Source of the DNA: Bacillota bacterium
Lineage (GTDB): Bacteria; Bacillota; Clostridia; Acetivibrionales; JAEXSP01
DNA: 64,000 nt
Direction: 5' to 3'
NCBI GenBank assembly: GCA_023453795.1
Contig: JAEXSP010000045.1
Location: forward strand, 95,794 to 159,793
The notes under the pieces were generated by a model, which did no database searches, was not told the origin of the DNA, and saw only the letters and a list, made by a program, of their open reading frames with translations. The position numbers were made by a program, and so were the translations under genes. Each line of letters starts with the position of its first letter. The stretch's first letter is position 1. Positions 50,818 to 59,884 of this stretch are shown here, in pieces.

Positions 50818-53646
50818 ATGCTTAGAGACAACATATATATAAAGGGTGCCAGAGAACATAACCTAAAGAATATAGATGTGGAAATTCCAAGAGATAAGTT
50901 TGTTGTAATAACAGGCCTTAGCGGTTCCGGTAAGTCTTCTCTTGCCTTCGATACAATATATGCCGAAGGGCAGAGACGATATGTGGAATCACTTTCAGCC
51001 TATGCAAGAATGTTCCTCGGACAGATGGAAAAACCGGATGTTGATTATATAGATGGGCTTTCGCCTGCCATTTCAATAGATCAAAAAACGACAAGCAGAA
51101 ATCCTCGTTCTACAGTAGGCACGGTAACTGAAATTCATGATTATTTAAGGCTGCTCTTTGCCAGGATCGGTGTTCCGCACTGTCATATATGCGGCAAGGA
51201 GATATCACAGCAGACGGTAGATCAGATGGTTGATAATATCATGAACCTTGAGGAAGGTACCAGAATACAGCTGCTTGCTCCTGTCGTCCGCGGGAGAAAG
51301 GGCGAATACCACAAGCTTATAGAAGATGCAAGGAAAAGTGGCTATGTAAGGATAAGAGTCGACGGAGAGGTAATGGACATCAATGATGAGATAACTCTCG
51401 ATAAGAATAAGAAGCATACTCTTGAAATTGTAGTGGACAGGCTTATTATCAAACCGGATATCCAAAAAAGGCTTGCGGATTCAATAGAAACGGTACTTCA
51501 CCTAAGCAGCGGAATTCTGGTTGTCGATGTTATTGGAAAGGAAGAATTGATGTTCAGTCAGAACTTTGCGTGCAGTGACTGCGGCATCAGCATAGAGGAA
51601 TTATCGCCAAGGATGTTTTCCTTTAACAATCCCTTCGGCGCCTGTCCGACCTGCGGCGGATTGGGTACCCTTCTCAAGATTGACCCTGACCTTATAATAC
51701 CCGACAGATCAAAATCATTGGCAGAAGGAGCAATTAAGGTATCCGGATGGAATGTTGAAAATCAGGATGGCTACTCAAGGATGTATCTAAATGCTCTTGC
51801 AAAGCACTATGGGTTTAAACTGGACACCCCTGTGGAGAAACTTCCCGCCAGTGTCCTTGATATAATATTGTACGGCACTAAAGGTGAAAAAATAAAAGTT
51901 GTTTATGATAAGGAATATGGAAGCGGATCCTTCATGACTGCCTTTGAAGGGATAATCACCAGTATTGAAAGGCGTTACAGGGAGACTCAGTCTGATGGCA
52001 TGAAGCAGTATTATGAAGAGTTTATGAGCAGCAACCCGTGTCCTGACTGCAAAGGAGCCAGATTGAAGAAGGAAAGTCTTGCCGTTACCATAGGAGACAA
52101 GAATGTAAACGAAATAAGTTCTATGCCTGTTTCTGATGCAAAATTGTTTTTTCAGAATATCAACCTTAGTGAACGCCATAAAATGATAGCTCACCAGATA
52201 CTCAAAGAAATAAACTGCAGACTTGGCTTTTTAGTTGATGTCGGCTTGGACTATCTGACTCTTTCACGTTCTGCAGGAACACTTTCGGGCGGAGAGGCTC
52301 AGAGAATCAGGCTTGCAACTCAAATCGGCTCCGGGCTTATGGGTGTGCTTTATATTCTTGACGAGCCCAGCATAGGACTTCATCAGAGGGATAACGACCG
52401 ATTGCTGCAGACATTAAAAAGACTAAGGGATCTCGGAAATACTTTAATAGTTGTAGAGCACGACGAAGACACAATGTATGCTGCGGATTATATTATTGAT
52501 ATGGGCCCGGGTCCCGGCATACATGGAGGCAATATTGTAGCAGAAGGCACGATTGAAGAGATTAAGGACTCTGAGGATTCCCTGACAGGTTTGTACCTTA
52601 GCGGGAAAAAGAGAATCGAAGTTCCTGCAAAAAGACGTGCTCCGAACGGGAAATGGATTGAAGTGATCGGAGCAGGAGAGAATAATTTGAAGAATATTGA
52701 TGTTAAAATCCCCTTGGGCGTATTTACCAGCGTGACCGGAGTTTCCGGTTCAGGAAAGAGCTCATTGGTTAATGAGATTCTGTATAAAAAACTCGCGGCG
52801 GAATTAAACAATGCAAGGACCAGAGCAGGCAAGCATAAAACAATAAAGGGGATTGAGCAGCTTGATAAGGTCATTGACATAGACCAGTCGCCTATCGGAA
52901 GAACACCGAGATCAAATCCTGCTACCTATACGGGGTTGTTTGACCTGATCAGGGAAGTCTTTGCTTCTACTACTGAAGCAAAAATGAAAGGTTACAAGAA
53001 CGGAAGATTCAGCTTCAATGTCAAGGGCGGCAGGTGTGAAGCCTGCAGCGGCGACGGTATAATTAAAATAGAAATGCATTTTTTACCTGACGTTTATGTA
53101 CCTTGTGAGGTATGCAAAGGGAAGAGATACAATAGAGAAACTTTGGAGGTCAAATACAAGGGTAAAAGCATTGCTGATGTACTTGATATGACTGTTGAGG
53201 ATGCTCTTGAGTTTTTCAAAAATATACCGAAAATTCAAAGGAAATTGCAGACCTTATACGATGTTGGTCTGGGATACATCAAGGTTGGACAGCCCTCAAA
53301 CACTCTTTCCGGTGGAGAAGCCCAAAGGGTTAAGCTTGCCACGGAACTGTCAAAAAGAAGTACCGGAAAAACGATGTATATACTTGATGAACCAACAACA
53401 GGTCTTCATATTGCAGATGTTCACAAGCTTATTGACATACTTCAGAGGTTGGTTGATGCCGGGAATACTGTCGTTGTAATCGAGCATAATCTTGATGTTA
53501 TAAAAACCAGCGACTATATAATAGACCTTGGCCCGGAGGGGGGAAATAAAGGCGGCAGCGTGGTTGCGGCCGGAACCCCCGAAGAGGTAGTAAAGGTAGA
53601 AGAATCCTATACAGGTATGTTTTTAAAAAAGATTATCGGCGGATAA
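50818..53646 (+). CDS. uvrA: excinuclease ABC subunit A
   Basis: DNA damage-recognition ATPase of nucleotide excision repair, 942 residues. It has two ABC modules: Walker A GLSGSGKSS near 33 and GVSGSGKSS near 640, signatures LSGGEAQRIRLA and LSGGEAQRVKLA. Zinc-binding cysteines are visible in CHICGK, the CSDCG/CPTCGG set and the CEACSGDG/CEVCKG finger near 740. AGGAG precedes the ATG. A terminator follows, so it is monocistronic. Confidence 0.98.
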   Translation: MLRDNIYIKGAREHNLKNIDVEIPRDKFVVITGLSGSGKSSLAFDTIYAEGQRRYVESLSAYARMFLGQMEKPDVDYIDGLSPAISIDQKTTSRNPRSTVGTVTEIHDYLRLLFARIGVPHCHICGKEISQQTVDQMVDNIMNLEEGTRIQLLAPVVRGRKGEYHKLIEDARKSGYVRIRVDGEVMDINDEITLDKNKKHTLEIVVDRLIIKPDIQKRLADSIETVLHLSSGILVVDVIGKEELMFSQNFACSDCGISIEELSPRMFSFNNPFGACPTCGGLGTLLKIDPDLIIPDRSKSLAEGAIKVSGWNVENQDGYSRMYLNALAKHYGFKLDTPVEKLPASVLDIILYGTKGEKIKVVYDKEYGSGSFMTAFEGIITSIERRYRETQSDGMKQYYEEFMSSNPCPDCKGARLKKESLAVTIGDKNVNEISSMPVSDAKLFFQNINLSERHKMIAHQILKEINCRLGFLVDVGLDYLTLSRSAGTLSGGEAQRIRLATQIGSGLMGVLYILDEPSIGLHQRDNDRLLQTLKRLRDLGNTLIVVEHDEDTMYAADYIIDMGPGPGIHGGNIVAEGTIEEIKDSEDSLTGLYLSGKKRIEVPAKRRAPNGKWIEVIGAGENNLKNIDVKIPLGVFTSVTGVSGSGKSSLVNEILYKKLAAELNNARTRAGKHKTIKGIEQLDKVIDIDQSPIGRTPRSNPATYTGLFDLIREVFASTTEAKMKGYKNGRFSFNVKGGRCEACSGDGIIKIEMHFLPDVYVPCEVCKGKRYNRETLEVKYKGKSIADVLDMTVEDALEFFKNIPKIQRKLQTLYDVGLGYIKVGQPSNTLSGGEAQRVKLATELSKRSTGKTMYILDEPTTGLHIADVHKLIDILQRLVDAGNTVVVIEHNLDVIKTSDYIIDLGPEGGNKGGSVVAAGTPEEVVKVEESYTGMFLKKIIGG

Positions 53647-53713
53647 TAAAAGCTTGAGTGGCATATAATATTTCCGACTTAAGTGTAAATGTTAAATGAA
53701 TATTCGTATACTG

Positions 53714-53756
53714 CCCCGGGGATTTTTTGCGCAATCCCTCAGGGGTTTTGTTTTTT
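53714..53756 (+). terminator. intrinsic terminator of uvrA
   Basis: CCCC and GGGG enclose an inner GGGATT/AATCCC stem with a T/G-rich loop, followed by TTTTGTTTTTT. The rest of the 304-bp gap to the next gene (53757-53950) shows no other structure I can support. Confidence 0.75.
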
Positions 53757-53950
53757 GTAGTGGTATTCCCAAATGAAGGGCAAAACCTGTGTCTGTGCTT
53801 AATCCGCTGTGACAGGCTGATTTTGACGAATTTTAAGGAAAAAGGGATACTTGATTGTTAATTCTATGTTAAGTTTTATTGTACATTACTTAACAATAAT
53901 ATATAATCGTTGATGGACAAGAAATTAAATTAACGGAAGAAGGGAATGCT

Positions 53951-54574
53951 TTGTTCAGTTTTTCTAAAAAGGACGATTTATTTTTCGATATGTTTGTCGA
54001 AACCGCAAAAATCAGCGGCAGGGCAGCCGAACTGCTGGAGGATTTAATGACTAACTATACGGATGTTAACGGAAAGGTTAAGTCAATCGAGGAAGTTGAA
54101 CATGAATGCGACCGACAGGTACATAAAATATTAAAGCAGCTTAACAGATCCTTTGTTACTCCTATAGACAGGGAGGACATACACGTTATTGCAAAGGAAA
54201 TGGACAATATAACCGATTCTATAGAATCTACAGCACACAGGTTTAACATGTTCAATGTGACAAAAATACGCCCTGATGCGGTGAAACTGGCTAAACTTAT
54301 TGTTGCTTGCACTAAAGAACTTGCCGGTGTAATGGAAGAACTTAAAAGCATGAAGAAAAGTACAGATTTGAAGACTAAGATCATTGAAATAAACAGACTT
54401 GAAAATGAAGGCGATGAGATATACAGAAGCTCTATAACAAACCTGTTTGTTACTGAAAAAGATGCTCTTGAGGTTATCAAATGGAAAGAAATATTTGAAT
54501 ATCTTGAAAACACCCTTGATGCTTGCGAGGATGTAGCAAATATTGTAGAAGGGGTTGTTATGAAGCATGCCTGA
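53951..54574 (+). CDS. DUF47 family PhoU-like accessory protein of a Pit transporter
   Basis: All-helical cytoplasmic protein of 207 residues with the PhoU/DUF47 pattern: FFDMFVETAKISGRAAELLEDL at about residues 11-32, EVEHECDRQVHKILKQL, FVTPIDREDIHVIAKEMDNITD and a second EINRLENEGDEIYR metal-binding motif. It is thought to regulate the phosphate permease encoded next, which it overlaps by 8 bp. It appears to start at TTG with AAGGGA upstream; no in-frame ATG with a site is present. Confidence 0.9.
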   Translation: MFSFSKKDDLFFDMFVETAKISGRAAELLEDLMTNYTDVNGKVKSIEEVEHECDRQVHKILKQLNRSFVTPIDREDIHVIAKEMDNITDSIESTAHRFNMFNVTKIRPDAVKLAKLIVACTKELAGVMEELKSMKKSTDLKTKIIEINRLENEGDEIYRSSITNLFVTEKDALEVIKWKEIFEYLENTLDACEDVANIVEGVVMKHA

Positions 54575-55568
54575 TATACCTTTTATTGTAGTTGTTATTG
54601 TAATTCTGGCGCTTTCATTCGATTTTATTAATGGTTTTCATGATACGGCCAATTCAATAGCTACGACGATATCGACAAGGGCGCTTTCGCCGGCTTTAGC
54701 CTTGATTTTAGCTGCGATATTTAATTTCATCGGTGCTCTCGCAAATCAGAAAGTTGCGGGTACAGTTGCAAATGATATCGTACAAAACAGCAATATTGAT
54801 GTATATGTTTTGGTGGCCGCTTTGATATCCGCCATAATATGGAACTTGGTGACATGGTATTTCGGTATACCAAGCAGTTCTTCACATGCTTTGTTCGGAA
54901 GCATCATTGGTGCTTCGATTGCATATACTTCAGGATTTCATGTGGTAAAATGGGGCGGAGTGGTTGAAAAGGTTATAATTCCTCTTCTGACCTCCCCGAT
55001 TATAGGTTTTGTTCTTGGCTTCTTCATTATGAAACTGCTTTTCGTACTGCTTAAGCCATTATCACAAAGAACAGTCAATAAATGGTTTTCTAAACTTCAG
55101 ATTCTGTCTGCAATATTTATGTCGTTTTCACATGGAAACAATGACGCTCAGAAGTCGATGGGAATTATAACTCTTGCTTTGATTATTACAAACCACAATA
55201 ATGGACATACCGGAGTACAGTTTTGGGTCATAGGCTGCTGTGCCCTTGCAATGGCAATCGGGACTTCCATAGGTGGGTGGAAAATCATAAAGACCGTAGG
55301 AATGAATATGATTAAGATTCAACCTATCCAGGGCTTTGCGGCTCAAACCGGAGCAGCTGTAGTAATAGAAACAATGACAAGAATAGGAGCTCCTGTAAGT
55401 ACAACACACATTATAACCACTGGTGTAATGGGTGTTGGGGCTTCAAAACGTTTGTCCTCCGTCAGATGGGGTCTTGCAAAAAACATAGCTTGGGCATGGT
55501 TGTTAACTCTGCCTATTACAGCGGTTTTAGGTGCTTTGGTAGTAACGATTATCAAGCTGTTCGTTTAG
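54567..55568 (+). CDS. pit: inorganic phosphate transporter, PiT family
   Basis: Cation-coupled low-affinity phosphate transporter of 333 residues with about ten helices. Both inverted PiT signatures are present: DFINGFHDTANSIATTISTR near 20 and FSHGNNDAQKSMGIITLAL near 192; GIPSSSSHALFGSIIGA and GAPVSTTHIITTGVMG are the internal repeats. It overlaps the DUF47 gene, a standard pair. Confidence 0.95.
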   Translation: MPDIPFIVVVIVILALSFDFINGFHDTANSIATTISTRALSPALALILAAIFNFIGALANQKVAGTVANDIVQNSNIDVYVLVAALISAIIWNLVTWYFGIPSSSSHALFGSIIGASIAYTSGFHVVKWGGVVEKVIIPLLTSPIIGFVLGFFIMKLLFVLLKPLSQRTVNKWFSKLQILSAIFMSFSHGNNDAQKSMGIITLALIITNHNNGHTGVQFWVIGCCALAMAIGTSIGGWKIIKTVGMNMIKIQPIQGFAAQTGAAVVIETMTRIGAPVSTTHIITTGVMGVGASKRLSSVRWGLAKNIAWAWLLTLPITAVLGALVVTIIKLFV

Positions 55569-55596
55569 GTTATTATTCTACATAATTTATAAGAAG

Positions 55597-55627
55597 AATC
55601 TTAAGGCTGCCGCTTTAAGATTTTTTT
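55597..55627 (+). terminator. intrinsic terminator of the pit operon
   Basis: ATCTTAAGGC (55598-55607) and GCTTTAAGAT (55612-55621) form a 10-bp stem with a TGCC loop and a seven-T tract. Confidence 0.9.
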
Positions 55628-56000
55628 ATGTATTTAAGAATCAGGGATTTATGTTTATTTGGAATATTTTCCTTCGGTGCGGGAAATGGTAATAGCACTA
55701 GCAAAACAGATTAATAAACAGCTTGAGAAAATTAAATTAATTTATTCGATTGATTTTGCTCAAATGCAATATGTATTGGTTAGACCGGACATATGTTTAT
55801 GTGTTATACTATAACAACAGTTAAATCTATAACTAGCAGAAGATTTGAAAAAGGTATTGGGTGGTAAATAAAGAACTGAATATTGTATTTTAGAGAAAGC
55901 AGTCATAGAATAAATATAAATTGAAATATACCATTAAGCCTCTTTAAAAGAGAAAATAAGCTTATAACCCTAACCTATACGAGGTAAAGGAGATGATAAA
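55628..56000 (+). other. 373-bp leader region of clpE without a gene
   Basis: A/T-rich and without an ORF or strong dyad. TATACT at 55805-55810 could be a -10 box but no good -35 accompanies it. I looked for the CtsR operator (tandem GGTCAAA) expected before clp genes and did not see one. Confidence 0.35.
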
Positions 56001-58322
56001 ATGATGATATGTTCTATGTGCAAAGAAAATCTAGCAGTTGTTTTTATAACAAAGATAGTAGACAATAAGCAGACTCAGGAGGGCCTTTGCCTTTCATGTG
56101 CCAAAAAACAGGGAATACAGCCTATAAACCAGCTGCTTGAACAAACGGGAATGTCAGAGGAAGAACTTGACAATCTTAATAAGCAGGTAGGCAATATGTT
56201 TGAAAATATAGATTCGGACAATCTCAATAATAATGCAATCATGGCTAATCCAACTCCACAGAATCAGGGAAATCCTTTTTTTAATTTTATAAACAAGGCA
56301 TTCTCTAAGAACCCAGAAGGGCAGGAGGCTCCAAACGAACAAAAGGAACTGCCGGAAGAAAAGGACAGTAAGAATAATACTCGGACAAAAACGCAGGAGA
56401 AAAAGTCGGGTAAAAAGAAGAAATATCTTGATACCTACGGCACTAATCTTACTGATCAGGCAAAGGAAGATAAGCTTGACCGTGTCATAGGAAGAAACAG
56501 AGAGATAGACAGAGTGATTCAAATACTAAACAGGAGAACAAAAAATAATCCTGTTTTGATAGGTGAGCCGGGAGTAGGTAAAACAGCTATTGCAGAAGGG
56601 CTGGCTGTGAGAATAGCAAATAAGCAGGTGCCTGCGAAACTTCTTAATTCGGAAGTTTATCTGCTTGATCTGACAGGTATTGTTGCCGGAACTCAGTTCA
56701 GGGGTCAGTTTGAAAGCAGAATGAAGGGTATTATTGAAGAAGCTAAGCTGCTTGGAAATATAATACTTGTAATAGATGAGCTTCATAATATAATGGGTGC
56801 CGGGGAAGCAGAAGGTGCAATGAATGCGGCAAACATACTAAAGCCTGCCCTTTCAAGGGGTGAAATACAGGTTATTGGCGCTACAACCCTGAATGAATAC
56901 AGAAAGCATATAGAAAAAGATACTGCGCTTGAAAGAAGATTCCAGCCGGTAATTGTTGATGAACCTTCAATAGAGGATTCTATAGAGATTCTCAAAGGAA
57001 TAAAGGATTATTATGAAAATTACCATAGGGTAAAAATATCCGATGAGGTAATTAAGACGGCTGTAATGCTTTCTGAAAGATATATTACCGATAGGTATCT
57101 GCCTGACAAGGCTATTGATATAATAGATGAGGCCGGATCACGAGCAAATTTGAAGAATGAAGGACTCGTAGAATTGGAAGCGCTGAAGCAGGAACTTAAA
57201 AAGGTTCAGGAGGATAAGGAGTATGCTGTTTCTGCTGATTCCATCGAGGATTATCAGAAGGCGGCTGATCTTAAAGTAAGGGAATGCAAGCTGCTTGAAA
57301 GAATAAAGGATATTGAGGATCACAATAAAGATGCGGTAATAACCATTGAAGACTTGTGTTATGTTATAGAGGCATGGACAAAAATTCCCGTACAGAGAAT
57401 CACTGAAGTTGAGGCTGCAAAGCTGCTTTCGCTTGAAGAAAGAATTCATTCAAGAGTTATAGGACAGGATGAGGCTGTTAAAAGCGTTGCGAAGGCAATA
57501 AGAAGGAATCGTGCCGGATTCAGGAGAAAAAAGAAACCTGCTTCATTTATATTTATCGGACCGACCGGCGTCGGTAAGACTGAGCTTGTCAGGGCATTGG
57601 CATGTGAACTGTTTGAAAGCGAAGAAGCTCTGATAAGGCTTGATATGTCAGAATATATGGAAAAGCATACTGTATCAAAGCTGATAGGCTCTCCTCCGGG
57701 ATACGTAGGATATGATGAAGGCGGCCAGCTTACTGAAAAAATAAGAAGAAAGCCATATTCGGTTATTCTTATGGATGAAATCGAGAAGGCTCATCCTGAT
57801 GTTTTCAATATGCTTCTTCAGATTCTTGAGGACGGAAGGCTTACTGATAGCCATGGACGTACCGTAAGCTTCGAGAATACGGTAATCATTATGACATCAA
57901 ATGCAGGAACCAGCCTGAAATCAAATGGAATTGGTTTTTCAAGCGATGGCTACAGTGCATTGAAGAACAGGATCAATGAAGTAATGAAGGAAACGTTCAG
58001 ACCGGAGTTTTTAAATAGAATTGATGAAATAATTGTATTTACAGAACTCAACAGGGACCAACTTCAAAAAATTGTTGAGCTTATGCTGAAAGAGGTTGTA
58101 TCTGATATTGAGGCTAAAGGAATGAGATTCAGCATTACCGATGCAGCAAAAGAATTCATTCTTGATAAGGGTTACGATGTAAAATATGGAGCAAGGCCGC
58201 TTAGAAGAGTAATACAAAAGCATATTGAAGATGAATTGGCTGAAGCTTTTCTTAAAGGAGAGTATAAATCCGGAAGTGAAGTTATGGTTGATTGTGTAGA
58301 TGGCAGCATCGTTCTAAAATAA
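56001..58322 (+). CDS. clpE: ATP-dependent Clp protease ATP-binding subunit, ClpE-like
   Basis: HSP100 unfoldase of 773 residues that feeds substrates to ClpP. The N terminus has a zinc finger (CSMC near 4-7 and CLSC near 30-33) in place of the Clp_N repeats, the mark of ClpE. A Gln/Asn- and Lys-rich linker of about 100 residues follows, then AAA1 (Walker A GEPGVGKTA near 192, Walker B VIDELHN) and AAA2 (GPTGVGKTE near 525, LMDEIEKAHPDV), and a C-terminal D2-small domain (YGARPLRRVIQ). A UVR-like middle segment lies near 400-440. AAGGAG precedes the ATG. A terminator follows. Confidence 0.92.
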   Translation: MMICSMCKENLAVVFITKIVDNKQTQEGLCLSCAKKQGIQPINQLLEQTGMSEEELDNLNKQVGNMFENIDSDNLNNNAIMANPTPQNQGNPFFNFINKAFSKNPEGQEAPNEQKELPEEKDSKNNTRTKTQEKKSGKKKKYLDTYGTNLTDQAKEDKLDRVIGRNREIDRVIQILNRRTKNNPVLIGEPGVGKTAIAEGLAVRIANKQVPAKLLNSEVYLLDLTGIVAGTQFRGQFESRMKGIIEEAKLLGNIILVIDELHNIMGAGEAEGAMNAANILKPALSRGEIQVIGATTLNEYRKHIEKDTALERRFQPVIVDEPSIEDSIEILKGIKDYYENYHRVKISDEVIKTAVMLSERYITDRYLPDKAIDIIDEAGSRANLKNEGLVELEALKQELKKVQEDKEYAVSADSIEDYQKAADLKVRECKLLERIKDIEDHNKDAVITIEDLCYVIEAWTKIPVQRITEVEAAKLLSLEERIHSRVIGQDEAVKSVAKAIRRNRAGFRRKKKPASFIFIGPTGVGKTELVRALACELFESEEALIRLDMSEYMEKHTVSKLIGSPPGYVGYDEGGQLTEKIRRKPYSVILMDEIEKAHPDVFNMLLQILEDGRLTDSHGRTVSFENTVIIMTSNAGTSLKSNGIGFSSDGYSALKNRINEVMKETFRPEFLNRIDEIIVFTELNRDQLQKIVELMLKEVVSDIEAKGMRFSITDAAKEFILDKGYDVKYGARPLRRVIQKHIEDELAEAFLKGEYKSGSEVMVDCVDGSIVLK

Positions 58323-58339
58323 TGAAGCTTTAAAGTAAA

Positions 58340-58380
58340 AATTCTCACCCTCTCACTATAAAAAAGGGTGGGAATTTTTT
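58340..58380 (+). terminator. intrinsic terminator of clpE
   Basis: AATTCTCACCCT (58340-58351) and AGGGTGGGAATT (58365-58376) make a 12-bp stem with one G-U pair and a T-tract. Confidence 0.9.
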
Positions 58381-58531
58381 GGTTTAATGTACCTGTGCTG
58401 TCAACATAAGCACTTTTACCAATTAATATTTTCAAATTCCTTGAAATGAGATATAATCATTTTTAGATGATTACAAGCATATTTACTAAGCAATTCGGAA
58501 CAATTCCAACATTTCAAAGTGAGGCGCAGTC

Positions 58532-59869
58532 ATGTTCAAAATTAAAAACCTTTTTTACATATTACTTGTTTGTATGTTTCTTATTGCTACAAACGCTTCT
58601 TGCTCCGATCAGCACAGGTTTGTTGTGAAAAATTATGACGATAATGATCAGAAAAATCAGAAGATTACCCTTAGATTCATAAGCAGCTGGGGCGGAGTAG
58701 ATGCGAAAGCAGACACCTTGCAGAAGATTTTAGACCAGTTTATGGAGGATAACCCTAATATAAAGGTAATAAATGAATCATTGTATGGTGAAGATTTTCT
58801 GCCAAAGATAAAAACTGATTTTGTTTCCGGGAATGATCCGGATGTATTCGATATATGGCCAGGGTCTGATATTGAAGCATTAATCAAAGCAAATAAAGTT
58901 GCAGATCTTACTGACATACTCATTAATAATGATGAGTGGAAGAACAGCTTTAACAGTGAAATGTGGGACTATACCACATATAATAAAAGGATTTATGGGC
59001 TGCCCTTTGAAAAAATATATGAAGGGTTGTTTATTAACAAAGGACTGTTCGAAGTTTATAATGTAAAAGTTCCGACTACATATGAAGAATTAAAAGATGC
59101 TATTAAAATTTTCAAACAAAATGATGTCATACCGATAGCTTATAATTGTTCAGCTGAAGGAACCTACATCTATCAGAACATTGCAGCAATGCTGGGAGGG
59201 AAGGATGCGATCCAGCATCCTATAAGGAATGGAAAAGTTAACCCTGCATATATCCAGGCGATGAAATATATGCAGGAACTATACAATCTTGGCGCTTTTC
59301 CCTACAAACCATATAATTTAAGCAGTAAGGACAGGGATTACCTGTTTTTAAACAAAAAGGCGGCAATGATTGTTCAGGGGTCATGGTTTATAGGCAGGGT
59401 ATCTGAAGAGGACAGGCAAAACGGACTTGTTGATATAATACCTTTTCCGGCTTTTAAGGAAGGTAAAGCGAGTAATAATTCATTGATATACGGGCTTGGG
59501 AATGGTGTCCTTTATATAAGCAAGGCGGCGTCCTCCGATCCGGCAAAAAAAGAAGCCGCTATTAAGCTTTTAAAGGTTTTGACTTCAAAGAGGTCTGCTG
59601 CTCTTTTTGCGGAACAGACCGGAATGTACAGTAATGTAGATATTACCGGTTATAATGTAAACTATTGCAGACTGGCTAAAAAGGGAGAAGTTCTTCTAAA
59701 AAATGCCAAAGAGCTGATTGGTCCGCCGGACAACTTCGTTAACAGGAAGATATGGAATAAGATAGTAGACGATTTTCCGCGCGTTCTTGGAGCCCTTGTA
59801 CCTGCAATGACTCCTGAAGAAGCTTGGAACCGGGCGATTGCGGAATTGGAAAATGAAAGTAATAATTAG
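58532..59869 (+). CDS. family 1 extracellular sugar-binding lipoprotein
   Basis: Lipoprotein of 445 residues with lipobox TNASC (C24). It has the SBP_bac_1 fold: TLRFISSWGG, ILDQFMEDNPNIKVI, FVSGNDPDVFDIWPG, YGLPFEKIYEGLFINK, VPTTYEELKDAIK, AAMIVQGSWFIG. This family binds oligosaccharides or polyol sugars for ABC importers. It starts a trio with a histidine kinase (15 bp later) and regulator, and a permease gene follows after the regulator, so it may serve the kinase, the importer or both. GTGAGG precedes the ATG. Confidence 0.9.
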   Translation: MFKIKNLFYILLVCMFLIATNASCSDQHRFVVKNYDDNDQKNQKITLRFISSWGGVDAKADTLQKILDQFMEDNPNIKVINESLYGEDFLPKIKTDFVSGNDPDVFDIWPGSDIEALIKANKVADLTDILINNDEWKNSFNSEMWDYTTYNKRIYGLPFEKIYEGLFINKGLFEVYNVKVPTTYEELKDAIKIFKQNDVIPIAYNCSAEGTYIYQNIAAMLGGKDAIQHPIRNGKVNPAYIQAMKYMQELYNLGAFPYKPYNLSSKDRDYLFLNKKAAMIVQGSWFIGRVSEEDRQNGLVDIIPFPAFKEGKASNNSLIYGLGNGVLYISKAASSDPAKKEAAIKLLKVLTSKRSAALFAEQTGMYSNVDITGYNVNYCRLAKKGEVLLKNAKELIGPPDNFVNRKIWNKIVDDFPRVLGALVPAMTPEEAWNRAIAELENESNN

Positions 59870-59884
59870 ACAGAGGATGATTAT

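Noticed and set aside
55628..56000. CtsR operator for clpE
   Set aside because: No tandem GGTCAAA heptads found in the leader, so heat-shock control by CtsR is not claimed.
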